Assembly (NCBI RefSeq): GCF_904846235.1
Contig: NZ_CAJGZN010000021.1
Location: forward strand, 1-33,625
Reading direction: 5' to 3'
DNA from: Psychrobacter immobilis
GTDB taxonomy: Bacteria; Pseudomonadota; Gammaproteobacteria; Pseudomonadales; Moraxellaceae
DNA: 33,625 nucleotides
The position numbers were made by a program, and so were the translations under genes. Within the stretch, counting starts at the first letter, position 1, and each line of letters opens with the position of its first letter. Shown here piece after piece: positions 25,503 through 33,625 of the stretch. The notes below the pieces were generated by a model. The model saw only the letters and a program-made list of their open reading frames with translations, made no database searches and was not told the origin of the DNA.

Positions 25503-25540
25503 AAAAAGGCGGCAAACGCTATTATCGTTGCCGCCTTTTT
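25503..25540. terminator. Bidirectional terminator after the lipoprotein gene
   Basis: AAAAAGGCGGCAAACG and CGTTGCCGCCTTTTT form a long stem with one bulged A around a 7-base loop. A and T runs on both sides allow function in both directions between the lipoprotein gene and the converging DUF4112 gene. Confidence 0.88.
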
Positions 25541-25609
25541 CGTTTCTGTGTATTATTCTCTACTGACTTGTCTCTACTGAGCTGTCTAATGAGTGATGAG
25601 TGATTGTAT

Positions 25610-26287
25610 TCACCCAAACCCAGTCGATTGCCCAAAAAGTCCGACCAACCAACTTATCAATGTCCACAGCCCCCAGCCGACAAATACAATGACTAGCAGT
25701 CCAAGAAAATTAGGGATATGCAGATATAACCAAGCAACGATTGGATTGCGCCAAAAAAAACCAAAACGGCTTTGCTTCTGCTTGTCTTCTAATGATTGGT
25801 GCAGAAACGGTCGATCCATATGCATGGTTTCGGTAATACCATACTCATGATGTAGATGCTCGTGCACGATACCCAGTGTCTTACGGCTAGGACGAATGAA
25901 GATATCTAATAGCGTACCAATGCCAGGTACGATACCAACGACCATATCAATAAATGCCAATCTAACCGCTGGCGTCATTTTATGAGCGGGCACACCCAAC
26001 TGACGTCCTAATATAAATGCATAACTGGTCAATGCCAATCCTGCCAAATCTCCTGCTAGTGGAATGGTCGAAAGCGCCGCATCCGCACCCATTCCTTGCT
26101 TGGTAAAAGGCACTCGTACTAGCGAATCCATAGTATTGGCAAACTTCGCCAGTTTACGCTCAGTTGCGATAACTTGCTCGCGAGTCAGCCCATGTTCGGC
26201 AAGTTTTGCTTGATAGTCCTTAACTGACGCATTCGTATCAGACAGTTTCTTTGATTTGAACCTCGGCAATTTATCGAACTTATCCAT
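25610..26287 (-). CDS. DUF4112 domain membrane protein
   Basis: A 225-residue protein with a DUF4112 core at about residues 50-155: [33 protein letters not shown] followed by [13 protein letters not shown], the repeated 'IPxxGD' and 'PGIGTLLD' turns of the family. Two hydrophobic stretches in the core and one near the C-terminus ([18 protein letters not shown], about 190-215) suggest membrane insertion. The function is unknown. Its ATG overlaps the end of ubiA by eight bases (AATGGATAA), which indicates translational coupling to ubiA. Confidence 0.85.
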   Translation of the reverse strand: MDKFDKLPRFKSKKLSDTNASVKDYQAKLAEHGLTREQVIATERKLAKFANTMDSLVRVPFTKQGMGADAALSTIPLAGDLAGLALTSYAFILGRQLGVPAHKMTPAVRLAFIDMVVGIVPGIGTLLDIFIRPSRKTLGIVHEHLHHEYGITETMHMDRPFLHQSLEDKQKQSRFGFFWRNPIVAWLYLHIPNFLGLLVIVFVGWGLWTLISWLVGLFGQSTGFG

Positions 26288-27197
26288 TTAGCGTCGTCCA
26301 TATGCAAGTAACTGCGATGAGCGCAAAGACATAGCGCCCTACCCAGATATTGGCCAAGAACGCCTGAAAGCAAGCCAAAGGGTTACGACTGGCACAAGCG
26401 CTGTTTTGTTTGGTAAACATCATCGCAACTAGCGCCAATCCGAATACGGGTGTCACGCCTAGCGTTGTTGGGGCAAAGTAATGCCACATAGCTGCGCCCA
26501 TTATGAGCAAAAATAGCATTTGTAGGATTGAGACAATAATCACATCATAACGACCGAATAGTATCGCCGTTGATTTCACGCCAATCTTTAAATCATCCTC
26601 ACGGTCGGCCATCGCGTACTGCGTATCATAGGCCACCGTCCAGCACATATAAGCAAAGAATAGCAGCCAGCACCAAATATCGGGAGCGCCCTGCACCGCC
26701 ACATAAGACATCGGTATCGCCCATCCAAAAGCAGCTGCTAAAAATACTTGCGGCAGATGGGTATAGCGTTTCATAAATGGATAAACAAACGCCAATACAA
26801 CGGCACCAAGCGACCAGTAAAATACAGCTATAGGCAGGAAAAATAGCAGACTGGCACTTAACAGCACCAGTACTAAGAATGCAGCGACGGCTTCTTTGCC
26901 AGATAAGCGTCCATCTGCTAATGGGCGACCTTTAGTGCGAGTCACATGACCATCTACTTTTCGATCGGCAAAGTCATTGATAGCACAGCCAGCCGCTCGC
27001 ATAAATATTGCACCAAGGGCAAATATCGCGAACACCTTGATACTTGGCAACGCTGCCGTCATTCCTTGCTGCTGCGCTTGCCCCATTGCAGCGAGTAGTA
27101 CGCCCCAAAGCGTTGGCCATAAGAGCAGCTCAATGCCGACTGGTTTATCAAAACGGGTTAGCTGGATGTAGGCTTGTAGCTTGTCTTTAAATGTCAT
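26280..27197 (-). CDS. ubiA: 4-hydroxybenzoate octaprenyltransferase UbiA
   Basis: Membrane prenyltransferase joining 4-hydroxybenzoate to the polyprenyl diphosphate tail in ubiquinone synthesis. The 305 residues are slightly longer than E. coli UbiA (290). It has [20 protein letters not shown] at the N-terminus. The first Asp-rich motif is [20 protein letters not shown] (about 75-95) and the second [12 protein letters not shown] (about 198-209); both bind Mg2+-diphosphate. About eight or nine hydrophobic segments are visible. It shares an eight-base overlap with the downstream DUF4112 gene. The ribosome site before the ATG is weak. The 5' neighbour is the small membrane protein at 27331-27570, about 130 bases away. 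Confidence 0.95.
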   Translation of the reverse strand: MTFKDKLQAYIQLTRFDKPVGIELLLWPTLWGVLLAAMGQAQQQGMTAALPSIKVFAIFALGAIFMRAAGCAINDFADRKVDGHVTRTKGRPLADGRLSGKEAVAAFLVLVLLSASLLFFLPIAVFYWSLGAVVLAFVYPFMKRYTHLPQVFLAAAFGWAIPMSYVAVQGAPDIWCWLLFFAYMCWTVAYDTQYAMADREDDLKIGVKSTAILFGRYDVIIVSILQMLFLLIMGAAMWHYFAPTTLGVTPVFGLALVAMMFTKQNSACASRNPLACFQAFLANIWVGRYVFALIAVTCIWTTLNG

Positions 27198-27330
27198 GGC
27201 TTTTTATTATCATTAATTGGATACTTTTTATGTGCGCTTATATATTTAGCTCAGAACAACTAAATTAATTTTTGAAAGGGCTGGTTGCTTAGTTTTAATG
27301 GACTAATTACTAAGTTTAATGGTCTGGCTA

Positions 27331-27570
27331 CTAAATTTGTTGCCATAATTTATTCGCTTCGATCAGTGATAGCTCAGGATATTGCTTGCGCAAGGCTTTT
27401 AACGCTGGGACTTTGTCTTTTTGTGCTGCTTGTTGACGTAAAAATACTAGCTGCTCTTGTGGATTGCTCAGCTCTTTTAACCGTGCCTCAAGCCGAAGAA
27501 TGCGAGTACGCAGCATGATATTAATCAACAGTAAAACTGCACCCATGACCCAAATGATTAACGCTGACAT
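27331..27570 (-). CDS. Small one-pass membrane protein with L7/L12-like C-terminal motif
   Basis: A 79-residue protein. One hydrophobic helix (about residues 3-22, ALIIWVMGAVLLLINIML) is followed by a charged helical stretch (RTRILRLEARLKEL). The C-terminus, KVPALKALRKQYPELSLIEANKLW, resembles the 'KIxxIKxLRxxxxLxLxEAKxLV' segment of the ribosomal protein L7/L12 C-terminal domain, which also occurs in small bacterial membrane proteins. No function known. It has an excellent ribosome site (AGGAG) before the ATG at 27570. It lies between rsmJ and ubiA on the same strand. Confidence 0.7.
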   Translation of the reverse strand: MSALIIWVMGAVLLLINIMLRTRILRLEARLKELSNPQEQLVFLRQQAAQKDKVPALKALRKQYPELSLIEANKLWQQI

Positions 27571-27661
27571 TCCTTGCTCCTAAATCTATTAATTCTGCAT
27601 ATATAAGCTGATTGATTGCGTACATTTATACTCGTACATTCATTATCGCAAACAGCAGCTG

Positions 27662-28561
27662 TCAGACAAAATACCCATCAAAGCGCACGGCTTCATTATG
27701 CCAGCTTTCACTAGCTGGCTCATCAGCAAGCAGCGGTGCAAACTGTGGACGCTTTACGATCACGCGACCTTGGCCTTGCATATTTCGTCTGACAACGGCC
27801 TGCGCCCTACTTAGCAGCTGTCGCTCTTCATCTGAAGTTGGTGGACGAGCCAATTGATGCAGTGCTTGCATATGCTTACCGACTTTTGCCCCTTTACCTG
27901 TCTTACTATCTTGATAGCTATCTTCCGGAAACATCGGATCCAAATAGACGACATCGATTGCAATAGCGTTATCGGCTACGGTACTAGCCTCTAAATTCGC
28001 AAAATAACTGAGCGCATCAGCATTGATAATTTGTAGACGGCTCATGAGCTTTTGCCAATTGGGTAGCGCACTCATACGTTGCTGCTCTACAAGTAACAGC
28101 AATGCCATCAAAGGCTGCTGCTCAAGCATAGTGACTTGGGCGCCAGTACTGGCCAATATTAAACTATCATGCCCAAAGCCAGCAGTTGCATCAATAACAT
28201 GACTATCTGATGTGATTTTGGCCGCTTGTAATAGCAGCTCAGACTTACGGCCAGCACTCACTACACGGCGCTGCAACTTGTCCCACTCAGGCGCCACACT
28301 GAGCCCATCACTTAGCCATGATAGCTTGTCTTTATTATCTAATAATAAAATAGGCTGAGTAGATGCTTGGCTCAATTGCTGACGGCGCCTTTGAGTTAAT
28401 TTCTCTGTAGCGACCTCTATATCTAAGATAATTGGTAATTTATGCTCAGCTATCAATGACTGTAGGCTCTCAACCTGTGCTTGCTGGCTGTTATCGACGT
28501 AGAATAACTGACAATGTACAACAGCACCTGTCTCGTCATACGTTTGGGGCACATCTGTCAT
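27662..28561 (-). CDS. rsmJ: 16S rRNA (guanine-1516-N2)-methyltransferase RsmJ
   Basis: SAM-dependent methyltransferase for m2G1516 of 16S rRNA; 299 residues from the chosen start (E. coli RsmJ/YhiQ 250). The SAM-binding motif VIDATAGFGHDSLILASTGAQV matches the family's DATAGLGRDAFVLA, followed by MLEQQPLMALLL. The motif VVYLDPMFPE is the hallmark VYLDPMFPH of RsmJ. The C-terminal RVIVKRPQFAPLL is also family-typical. The N-terminal region is about 50 residues longer than in E. coli. Three in-frame ATGs occur at 28570, 28567 and 28561. AGGA lies eight bases before 28561 and overlaps or abuts the others, so I chose 28561. Confidence 0.92.
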   Translation of the reverse strand: MTDVPQTYDETGAVVHCQLFYVDNSQQAQVESLQSLIAEHKLPIILDIEVATEKLTQRRRQQLSQASTQPILLLDNKDKLSWLSDGLSVAPEWDKLQRRVVSAGRKSELLLQAAKITSDSHVIDATAGFGHDSLILASTGAQVTMLEQQPLMALLLLVEQQRMSALPNWQKLMSRLQIINADALSYFANLEASTVADNAIAIDVVYLDPMFPEDSYQDSKTGKGAKVGKHMQALHQLARPPTSDEERQLLSRAQAVVRRNMQGQGRVIVKRPQFAPLLADEPASESWHNEAVRFDGYFV

Positions 28562-28627
28562 AACCATCATCCTATTTGCTGCTTATTTTCACTATGAATT
28601 ACTGGCGTGTTAAATCATAATGCAAAT

Positions 28628-29470
28628 CTAGCCAGCCATTTGATAACCAAAGCCCCAAGCGGCGACCAACACGATAACACCCGTGATGATGCGCAACCAA
28701 GCAAAAATAGTAAAGTCACGGCGACTTACCCATGCCACAAGTAAGCGAATACAAAGTAGCGCTACTACAAATGACACGATGGTTCCGATACCTAGCACCA
28801 GCCAGTCTTCACTGCTCGTCAGTACGTCACCATGCTTGAGTAAGTCCAACAGTGCCGCGCCTACAATGACAGGAATACCCAAAAAGAAAGAAAACTCAGC
28901 AGAAGCCTTACGTGAAACACCTAACCACAACGCACCAATAATAGTGGCACCTGAGCGTGACGTCCCTGGTATAAGAGCTAAACATTGAAATAGTCCAATC
29001 ATCAACGCAGTTTTTATGCTGACATCTTCTGCCTCTTCTGCAATGACCGTTTTAGGACGCTTTTCCACGTAAAATATCAGTAGACCGCCGATGATGAGCA
29101 TAATGGCAACGACAATAGGATTAAACAGATAAGCTTTGATTTCATCGGCAAAGGTAAAACCAACAATCATCACAGGGATAGTAGAGACAATCAGACTCAG
29201 TCCCAGCTGTCTAGGATTGGTCATGCCTTCTGCTTTGCCAGTCAGCAAACCCATCAACGCTTGCCACAATCTACCCCAATAGTCATAAATCACTGCCAAA
29301 ATAGCGCCAAGCTGTACCACCACGACAAATAAATCAACTTTTTCTTTAGTCCAGAAACCCATCACATCTGCTGATAAGATCAAATATCCCGTACTAGATA
29401 TTGGTAAAAACTCAGTGATACCTTCAACGATACCCATGATGACAGCTTGAACGAATAAAACTATATCCAC
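28628..29470 (-). CDS. uppP: Undecaprenyl-diphosphatase UppP (BacA)
   Basis: Integral membrane phosphatase recycling undecaprenyl diphosphate to the lipid carrier used for peptidoglycan synthesis; overexpression confers bacitracin resistance. The 280 residues have the two BacA motifs: GIVEGITEFLPISSTGYLIL (about 13-32) with the catalytic glutamates, and PGTSRSGATIIGALWLG (about 169-185) with the Arg/Ser phosphate site. About eight hydrophobic segments. The start codon is GTG at 29470, with AGGA eight bases upstream. It follows tsaB on the same strand by about 200 bases, separated by a likely terminator hairpin. Confidence 0.95.
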   Translation of the reverse strand: MDIVLFVQAVIMGIVEGITEFLPISSTGYLILSADVMGFWTKEKVDLFVVVVQLGAILAVIYDYWGRLWQALMGLLTGKAEGMTNPRQLGLSLIVSTIPVMIVGFTFADEIKAYLFNPIVVAIMLIIGGLLIFYVEKRPKTVIAEEAEDVSIKTALMIGLFQCLALIPGTSRSGATIIGALWLGVSRKASAEFSFFLGIPVIVGAALLDLLKHGDVLTSSEDWLVLGIGTIVSFVVALLCIRLLVAWVSRRDFTIFAWLRIITGVIVLVAAWGFGYQMAG

Positions 29471-29608
29471 AGTGACTTTCCTAGAAATAGACTGGCCTAA
29501 AAAAACTGGCCTAAAAACAGACCGATTGGCTGTCCTATATTAACGTTGATTTTATATTGGTATGCGCTTGCTAAACACTAAAAAGCTAGCTGCTATTAAT
29601 TGATTTAA

Positions 29609-29642
29609 ACTGGTTATGGTTAAAGTATTTATCATAACCAGT
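29609..29642 (-). terminator. Likely terminator hairpin downstream of tsaB
   Basis: ACTGGTTATG (29609-29618) is perfectly complementary to CATAACCAGT (29633-29642). On the minus strand it lies about 40 bases after the tsaB stop and is followed by TTTAAATC, a weak T run. Confidence 0.55.
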
Positions 29643-29679
29643 GACAGCAAGCGACGCTACAAAAAGCATATTTATAAAG

Positions 29680-30384
29680 CTATGCTTTGCCTTGCTCTTT
29701 AAGTGTTTTCCAAGCTTGATTACGTAGATATTTTGGTAATGCCTGTGACGCTTCCGTACCACCATCGTTTGCAAACTGAGCAATACCAAGCTGCCCAATG
29801 ACAACAGCATCTGGCCAAACATCTTCATGGCAGTCTTGCTGATCATGTCGTGCCAACAGCGTTGCGCCATTACCCGCGATAGGCAGGTTGAGCTCTGTTT
29901 GGCTATCATAATCTAATAGCTGCTCTGTACTATCGCCACCATCAGCCAAGACTGGCTGCATAATGCTATAACCTAATTGGTCGTCAGTTACCAATTCATA
30001 CTGCCCAAAGTAAACTTGCTGCATACGAGCATCAAGGGCGCTGTATAGGTGTGTCAGCCCATACTTCTGATACGCGCATTGTGCGATTGCTTGCAGGCTT
30101 GAGACGCTAACACAAGGCAAGTCATGCGCTACAGATAGAGCCTGTACCACTGCCGTATTGATGCGGATACCACTAAACGCACCCGGCCCGCGATTGAATA
30201 TTAAAGCCTGTATATCAGCGAGACGTAACTGCGCCTCAGACAATGCAGCATCAATCATCGGTAAAATCTGTTGAGTCTGCTGACGCTTACCTGTTTCGGT
30301 ATGGCTCGACAATACCTGTCCACTCGAATCTAAAATCGCGATCGAACACTGGTCGAACACGGTATCCATTGCTAAAAACATCAC
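29680..30384 (-). CDS. tsaB: tRNA threonylcarbamoyladenosine biosynthesis protein TsaB
   Basis: Scaffold partner of TsaD and TsaE in making t6A37 of ANN-decoding tRNAs. The 234 residues (E. coli 231) show the ASKHA-fold N-terminus MMFLAMDTVFDQCSIAI, the QQTQQILPMIDAAL stretch, and the hallmark FNRGPGAFSGIRINTAVVQALS (about 63-84; family GPGSFTGxR). The C-terminal half is more variable, as usual. Two adjacent ATGs begin the gene; GAGG lies five bases from the first and eight from the second, so 30381 is an equally good start. Confidence 0.93.
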   Translation of the reverse strand: MMFLAMDTVFDQCSIAILDSSGQVLSSHTETGKRQQTQQILPMIDAALSEAQLRLADIQALIFNRGPGAFSGIRINTAVVQALSVAHDLPCVSVSSLQAIAQCAYQKYGLTHLYSALDARMQQVYFGQYELVTDDQLGYSIMQPVLADGGDSTEQLLDYDSQTELNLPIAGNGATLLARHDQQDCHEDVWPDAVVIGQLGIAQFANDGGTEASQALPKYLRNQAWKTLKEQGKA

Positions 30385-30583
30385 AACCTCGGCTTTTACT
30401 TTTGGCGTTCTAAATTGATTTATCAGATTTTAATAATTTTTAATAACGATCTATCATTCATTCACTATAAGAATACTGACAGAATGAAGCAGCGCCTATC
30501 ATAGCATTTAGGGTACACGAATTTTATTAATTTCTATATTTTTCACACTTTATCCATCAGTGTTTATCTGCAACTGATGACGA

Positions 30584-30621
30584 TAAAAAGCCCCAAAGCT
30601 TCATTGGCTTCGGGGCTTTGA
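30584..30621 (-). terminator. Rho-independent terminator of ffh
   Basis: On the minus strand AAAGCCCC-AAGC pairs with GCTT-GGGGCTTT around a short loop with one internal mismatch, and T residues follow. It lies about 30 bases after the ffh stop. Confidence 0.85.
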
Positions 30622-30651
30622 TCAAACATTTTAAAAATAACTAATTGTTAT

Positions 30652-32196
30652 CTAAAAACGGGTTTTGAACTTCTTTGGTGCTTGGTTTTGCATTTCTTGC
30701 ATTTGCTTTTGCATCTCTTCAGTGCTTGGCATATTGTTTGGATCCAGTCCCATTTGCTTGGCCATTTGTTCTGGATTCACGTCTTTAGCGCCACCTTGCT
30801 GACCGCCGCCAAACAATGGACCGCCGCCACCTGCTCCACCGCCGCCACCCATGAGCCCTTGCATAGACTTCATCATTTTACTGATGCCTTCAGGCTTTGA
30901 GATCATTTTCATCATTTTTGCCATTTGCTTGTGTTGCTTGAGCAAACGGTTAACGTCTTGAATCTCACGCCCTGAACCTGCAGCGATACGGCGCTTACGA
31001 CTTGGGTTAATCTTATCAGGGTTTTTGCGCTCAAACGGCGTCATTGAATTGATCAATGCTTCCATTTCACGTACTTTTTCTTCTGGTTTGGCATCTTCGA
31101 CGGCCTTTTGCATATCTGAGCCGCCCATACCCGGCATCTTATCCAAGAAACCTGCCATGCCGCCCATGCTCTTCATCTGCTGGAACTGAGTCAATAGATC
31201 CTCAAGGTCAAAGTCGCCGCCCTTTTGCATCTTTTTCGCCATTTTTTCGGCTTTATCACGGTCAATTTTCTGCTCAACTTCTTCGACCAGACTCAGTACA
31301 TCACCCATACCAAGGATACGCTGCGCGATACGTTCAGGGTGGAACAGCTCTAGCTCGTCTAGTTTTTCACCGCGGCCTAAGAATTTAATTGGCTTGCCAG
31401 TGATAGCACGTACAGAGAGCGCCGCACCGCCGCGAGCATCACCGTCGGTCTTGGTTAAGATAACACCTGTCAATGGCAATGCATCATTAAAGGCTTTTGC
31501 GGTATTGGCGGCATCTTGACCCGTCATTGCATCGACGACAAATAGCGTCTCAGATGGATTAACTGCAGCAGTTAGCGCCTTAATCTCATCCATCATGGTG
31601 TCGTCGATATGTAGACGACCCGCGGTATCAATGATCAGGATATCTTGATATTGGATTTTGGCTTCTTCAATCGCACGCTTTGCGATATCAATTGGATTCT
31701 CATCTGTGCTTGAGTTCACAAACTTAGCATTCACTTGACCGGCTACTTGCTCAAGCTGTTTGATAGCCGCTGGACGATAAATGTCGGCAGAAACTAGCAT
31801 GACTTTTTTCTTTTGGCGCTCTTGTAAATACTTTGCCAACTTACCAGCTGTAGTCGTTTTACCCGCACCTTGTAGACCTGCTAGCAAATAAACAACAGGC
31901 GGCTTACCTGTCATCTCTAGCTGCTGATTGGCACTGCCCATCATTTCGGTCAGCTCGTCGTGTACGATTTTGACAAAGGCTTGACCTGGCGCTAACTCTT
32001 TTAGCACCTCTGCACCAAGCGCTTGTTCTTTGACGCGTTTTACAAAATCACGAGTGACAGGTAGTGCTACATCGGCCTCTAACAACGCCATACGCACTTC
32101 ACGTAACGTGTCTTTGATATTGTCTTCGGTCAACTGTCCGGTACCGACGATGTTACGTAGGCTCGACGATAAGCGTTCTGTTAAGGTATCAAACAT
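30652..32196 (-). CDS. ffh: Signal recognition particle protein Ffh
   Basis: SRP54 GTPase that, with 4.5S RNA, delivers nascent inner-membrane proteins to FtsY. The 514 residues exceed E. coli Ffh (453). The N domain spans about 1-85. The G domain has GLQGAGKTTTAGKLAKYL (about 107-124), DTAGRLHID (about 190-198) and LTKTDGDARGG. The methionine-rich M domain has INPSRKRRIAAGSGREIQDVNRLLKQ, the 4.5S RNA-binding segment, and MAKMMKMI. The extra length is a glycine-rich stretch (about 443-470) and a Met/Gln-rich tail ending KKFKTRF. The start MFDTLTERLSSSLRNIVG is standard. Divergent from the CcsA-like gene, an arrangement also seen in other gammaproteobacteria. Confidence 0.97.
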   Translation of the reverse strand: MFDTLTERLSSSLRNIVGTGQLTEDNIKDTLREVRMALLEADVALPVTRDFVKRVKEQALGAEVLKELAPGQAFVKIVHDELTEMMGSANQQLEMTGKPPVVYLLAGLQGAGKTTTAGKLAKYLQERQKKKVMLVSADIYRPAAIKQLEQVAGQVNAKFVNSSTDENPIDIAKRAIEEAKIQYQDILIIDTAGRLHIDDTMMDEIKALTAAVNPSETLFVVDAMTGQDAANTAKAFNDALPLTGVILTKTDGDARGGAALSVRAITGKPIKFLGRGEKLDELELFHPERIAQRILGMGDVLSLVEEVEQKIDRDKAEKMAKKMQKGGDFDLEDLLTQFQQMKSMGGMAGFLDKMPGMGGSDMQKAVEDAKPEEKVREMEALINSMTPFERKNPDKINPSRKRRIAAGSGREIQDVNRLLKQHKQMAKMMKMISKPEGISKMMKSMQGLMGGGGGAGGGGPLFGGGQQGGAKDVNPEQMAKQMGLDPNNMPSTEEMQKQMQEMQNQAPKKFKTRF

Positions 32197-32621
32197 AAAT
32201 AACTCTCAATTAAAATGGTTTTCAATTAAATAATACGCAATTAAAATAACTCTAAATCAAACCATTAAAATGGTTCGTAAATAATATTAGGATACGCTAT
32301 AAGATATTAGGATATTGCATGACAAGGGACATGATAAAAGAATTATATTATCAATACTATAGCATTAACATGGCTCAAAACTTATAGTCGTTTCGCAAAG
32401 GACACAGCACTTATAATTGCAGTCAACTTTTTATAGATGATATATTTTACTTTTTGCGCTATGCAGCACTGCTGATCATTTATAAGTTATAAGCAAGATG
32501 GTGCTCAATTGGCACCCATTTTATGATAAATTGGACGATTATTCTAATCATTCTGATAATACCACTTTAGCGACACATTGAGCGGCAGTTTATGCTCAGT
32601 ATAAGATGAGGCTTTTTATCT
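32197..32621. other. Divergent intergenic region between ffh and the CcsA-like gene
   Basis: 425 AT-rich bases without a supported open frame. They should carry the promoters of both flanking genes. A small inverted repeat, GGTGC (32500-32504) and GCACC (32512-32516), lies about 110 bases before the CcsA-like start. No RNA gene was recognised. Confidence 0.4.
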
Positions 32622-33413
32622 GTGCACCTTGCATTCTTACTTGCTAGCATGGCTTATATCTTAGTCAGCATCCATATTGGTTGGGCGCTGGTTCAGGACA
32701 AACCTATCCACAAAAGCCTCAGTCTGGGCTTATTGCTCATCGGCACGGCTGCACATGCGGCACTGCTATATCCATACGTTGTGACGCTGTATGGCTTGAA
32801 TTTCAACTTATTCAATATAATCAGTCTGACCAGTTTATTTTTCTTATTCTTTTACCTGTTGTTCTGTTTATACCGCCCTATTCTTAGTCTTGGTATTTTG
32901 GCTGCACCCACTGCGCTAGTAGGTATGACTGTTGGCTATGTCGGCCGTGCACCCTATCAACCGCTCACTGATGTTAGTATTGGGCTTGAAATCCATATCA
33001 TATTATCATTGGCTGCCTATTGTGTGCTGTTGATGGCTGCGGTACAAGCGCTATTTCTACGTCTACAAATACGTGAGCTCAAGCATCATACCATTCATCG
33101 CTTTTGGGTCAATAAACTACCCTCCTTGCAAAGTATGGAGAGTTTATTATTCGATATGCTGTTGGTAGGCTTTGTATTGCTCAGTATCGCACTGGGGATT
33201 GGGTTTATCTATGTGCAAGACTTGATGGCGCAGCATATCGTGCATAAGACTGTTTTTAGTCTACTGTCGTGGTTATTATTTGGTGTACTACTATTCGGTA
33301 ACTGGCGTGCAGGCTGGCGAGGCAAACGTGCGGCCAACATCACTATTTATGCTTTTATCCTATTAGCCATTGGCTTTGTTGGTAGCAAGTTCGTCTTAGA
33401 AATGCTCCTATAA
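32622..33413 (+). CDS. CcsA-like cytochrome c assembly family membrane protein (YpjD-like)
   Basis: Integral membrane protein of 263 residues with about eight hydrophobic segments, the same length as E. coli YpjD. The C-terminal GWRGKRAANITIYAFILLAIGFVGSKFV matches YpjD's GWRGRR...GSR end, and the middle EIHIILSLAAYCVLLMAAVQAL carries the conserved histidine of the CcsA-type fold. The WWD haem-handling signature of true cytochrome c assembly proteins is not evident, so a haem role is uncertain. The start is GTG 32622 with no good ribosome site; ATG 32649 (MAYILV) is an alternative. It sits divergently from ffh, as ypjD does in E. coli, and ends at a terminator. Confidence 0.85.
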   Translation: MHLAFLLASMAYILVSIHIGWALVQDKPIHKSLSLGLLLIGTAAHAALLYPYVVTLYGLNFNLFNIISLTSLFFLFFYLLFCLYRPILSLGILAAPTALVGMTVGYVGRAPYQPLTDVSIGLEIHIILSLAAYCVLLMAAVQALFLRLQIRELKHHTIHRFWVNKLPSLQSMESLLFDMLLVGFVLLSIALGIGFIYVQDLMAQHIVHKTVFSLLSWLLFGVLLFGNWRAGWRGKRAANITIYAFILLAIGFVGSKFVLEMLL

Positions 33414-33424
33414 AATATATGTTC

Positions 33425-33467
33425 AAAAAAAGGCGGTCAACAACAATAGTTACGGACCGCCTTTTTT
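33425..33467. terminator. Terminator after the CcsA-like gene
   Basis: AAAAAAGGCGGTC and GACCGCCTTTTTT form a 13-pair stem around a 16-base loop, with T run on the right arm. Works by design in both directions; it lies about 12 bases after the gene's stop. Confidence 0.85.
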
Positions 33468-33499
33468 ATATTTTTAGCCGACTCACTACTAATTTTTCT

Positions 33500-33528
33500 G
33501 GTGGTGTTCTAAAAAGTATGCTGGCATC
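33500..33528. mobile_element. Terminal inverted repeat of an IS1-family element
   Basis: The plus strand reads GGTGGTGTTCTAAAAAGTATG from base 33500, just outside the stop of the IS1-type transposase. IS1-family ends start GGTRRTG, so 33500 is the likely element boundary. The nine bases before it (33491-33499) would be one copy of the target duplication. The other end lies beyond the window. Confidence 0.65.
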
Positions 33529-33625
33529 AGACGTAGCCATAATTGATATAAAAGAACACCAGATCGAATACTTTAAAGTGATTATCAAGCTTTTTTGAGA
33601 AGCAACAAGTCTTTCTAACCGCCCG
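33527..33625 (-). CDS. IS1-family transposase, C-terminal fragment (cut by window edge)
   Basis: Reading the minus strand from the window edge gives 32 residues, RAVRKTCCFSKKLDNHFKVF and on to FFYINYGYV, then TGA at 33529-33527. The 'RKTxCFSKxxxxHxKV' pattern is the C-terminus of IS1-family transposases (InsB). The gene runs out of the window, so whether it is intact is unknown. The IS1-type terminal repeat immediately beyond the stop supports the call. Confidence 0.75.
   Translation of the reverse strand, partial: RAVRKTCCFSKKLDNHFKVFDLVFFYINYGYV

Noticed and set aside
29491..29517. Short tandem direct repeat (ACTGGCCTAAAAA twice) just upstream of uppP
   Set aside because: Only two copies of about 13 bases; probably slippage and too little to call a regulatory element.
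29586..29909. A 107-codon minus-strand frame overlapping the 3' end of tsaB
   Set aside because: It overlaps tsaB in another frame and crosses the likely terminator hairpin; no family features.
33465..33625. A second minus-strand open frame at the right edge, reading through the IS1 end
   Set aside because: It runs across the IS terminus into the terminator region and its product has no recognisable motif, while the overlapping frame has the IS1 CFSK pattern.
1..33625. CRISPR arrays, tRNA or rRNA genes
   Set aside because: No regularly spaced repeats, and no cloverleaf-like or rRNA-like segments were recognised by reading; a dedicated scan (tRNAscan-SE, CRISPR finders) was not possible.

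Overview
The window looks like chromosomal DNA of a gammaproteobacterium of the family Moraxellaceae, most likely Psychrobacter or a close relative. This rests on the style of the proteins (SSB with a Gln/Asn/Gly-rich linker, YjjP/YjjB pair, UvrA, MnmC, TruD), the moderate to low GC content, and gene neighbourhoods such as ssb close to an MFS gene and uvrA. The genus is an inference from recall, not a database result. Both edges fall inside insertion-sequence transposase genes: an IS630-family C-terminus at the left edge and an IS1-family C-terminus with its terminal repeat at the right edge. This suggests an assembly contig broken at repeats.

Layout. Left (1-7070): IS630 fragment, then on the minus strand ssb, a DUF3833 lipoprotein and a YajR-type MFS transporter, a 666-base spacer, and uvrA on the plus strand with its own terminator. 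Region 7071-9680 is the accessory part. It holds a divergent pair of AT-rich genes: a strongly diverged FtsZ/tubulin-fold protein (minus) and a PD-(D/E)XK nuclease of the PDDEXK_4 type (plus). A roughly 136-base segment with nested inverted repeats follows and may be a structured RNA. This pair is the best candidate for an undescribed system, possibly a defence or conflict module; the function is inference only.

Centre (9680-17660): DUF503 protein, yjjP-yjjB exporter, glutathione reductase gor, a 70-residue membrane protein, a GNAT acetyltransferase, a Rieske/FAD oxidoreductase of AIFM3 type, and truD. Then 17676-25460: a membrane diguanylate cyclase, rnm (YciV, RNase AM), yciB, a yciI-like gene overlapping a small coiled-coil membrane anchor gene, mnmC, yjbQ, and a lipoprotein with an MliC-like domain lacking cysteines.

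Right (25610-33413): a largely minus-strand housekeeping block with DUF4112 overlapping ubiA, a small one-pass membrane protein, rsmJ, uppP, tsaB and ffh, and then the divergent CcsA-like gene ypjD. tRNA and rRNA modification (truD, mnmC, rsmJ, tsaB), redox defence (gor), DNA repair (ssb, uvrA), and envelope or membrane biogenesis (uppP, ffh, yciB, ubiA) dominate. No tRNA, rRNA or CRISPR array was seen.
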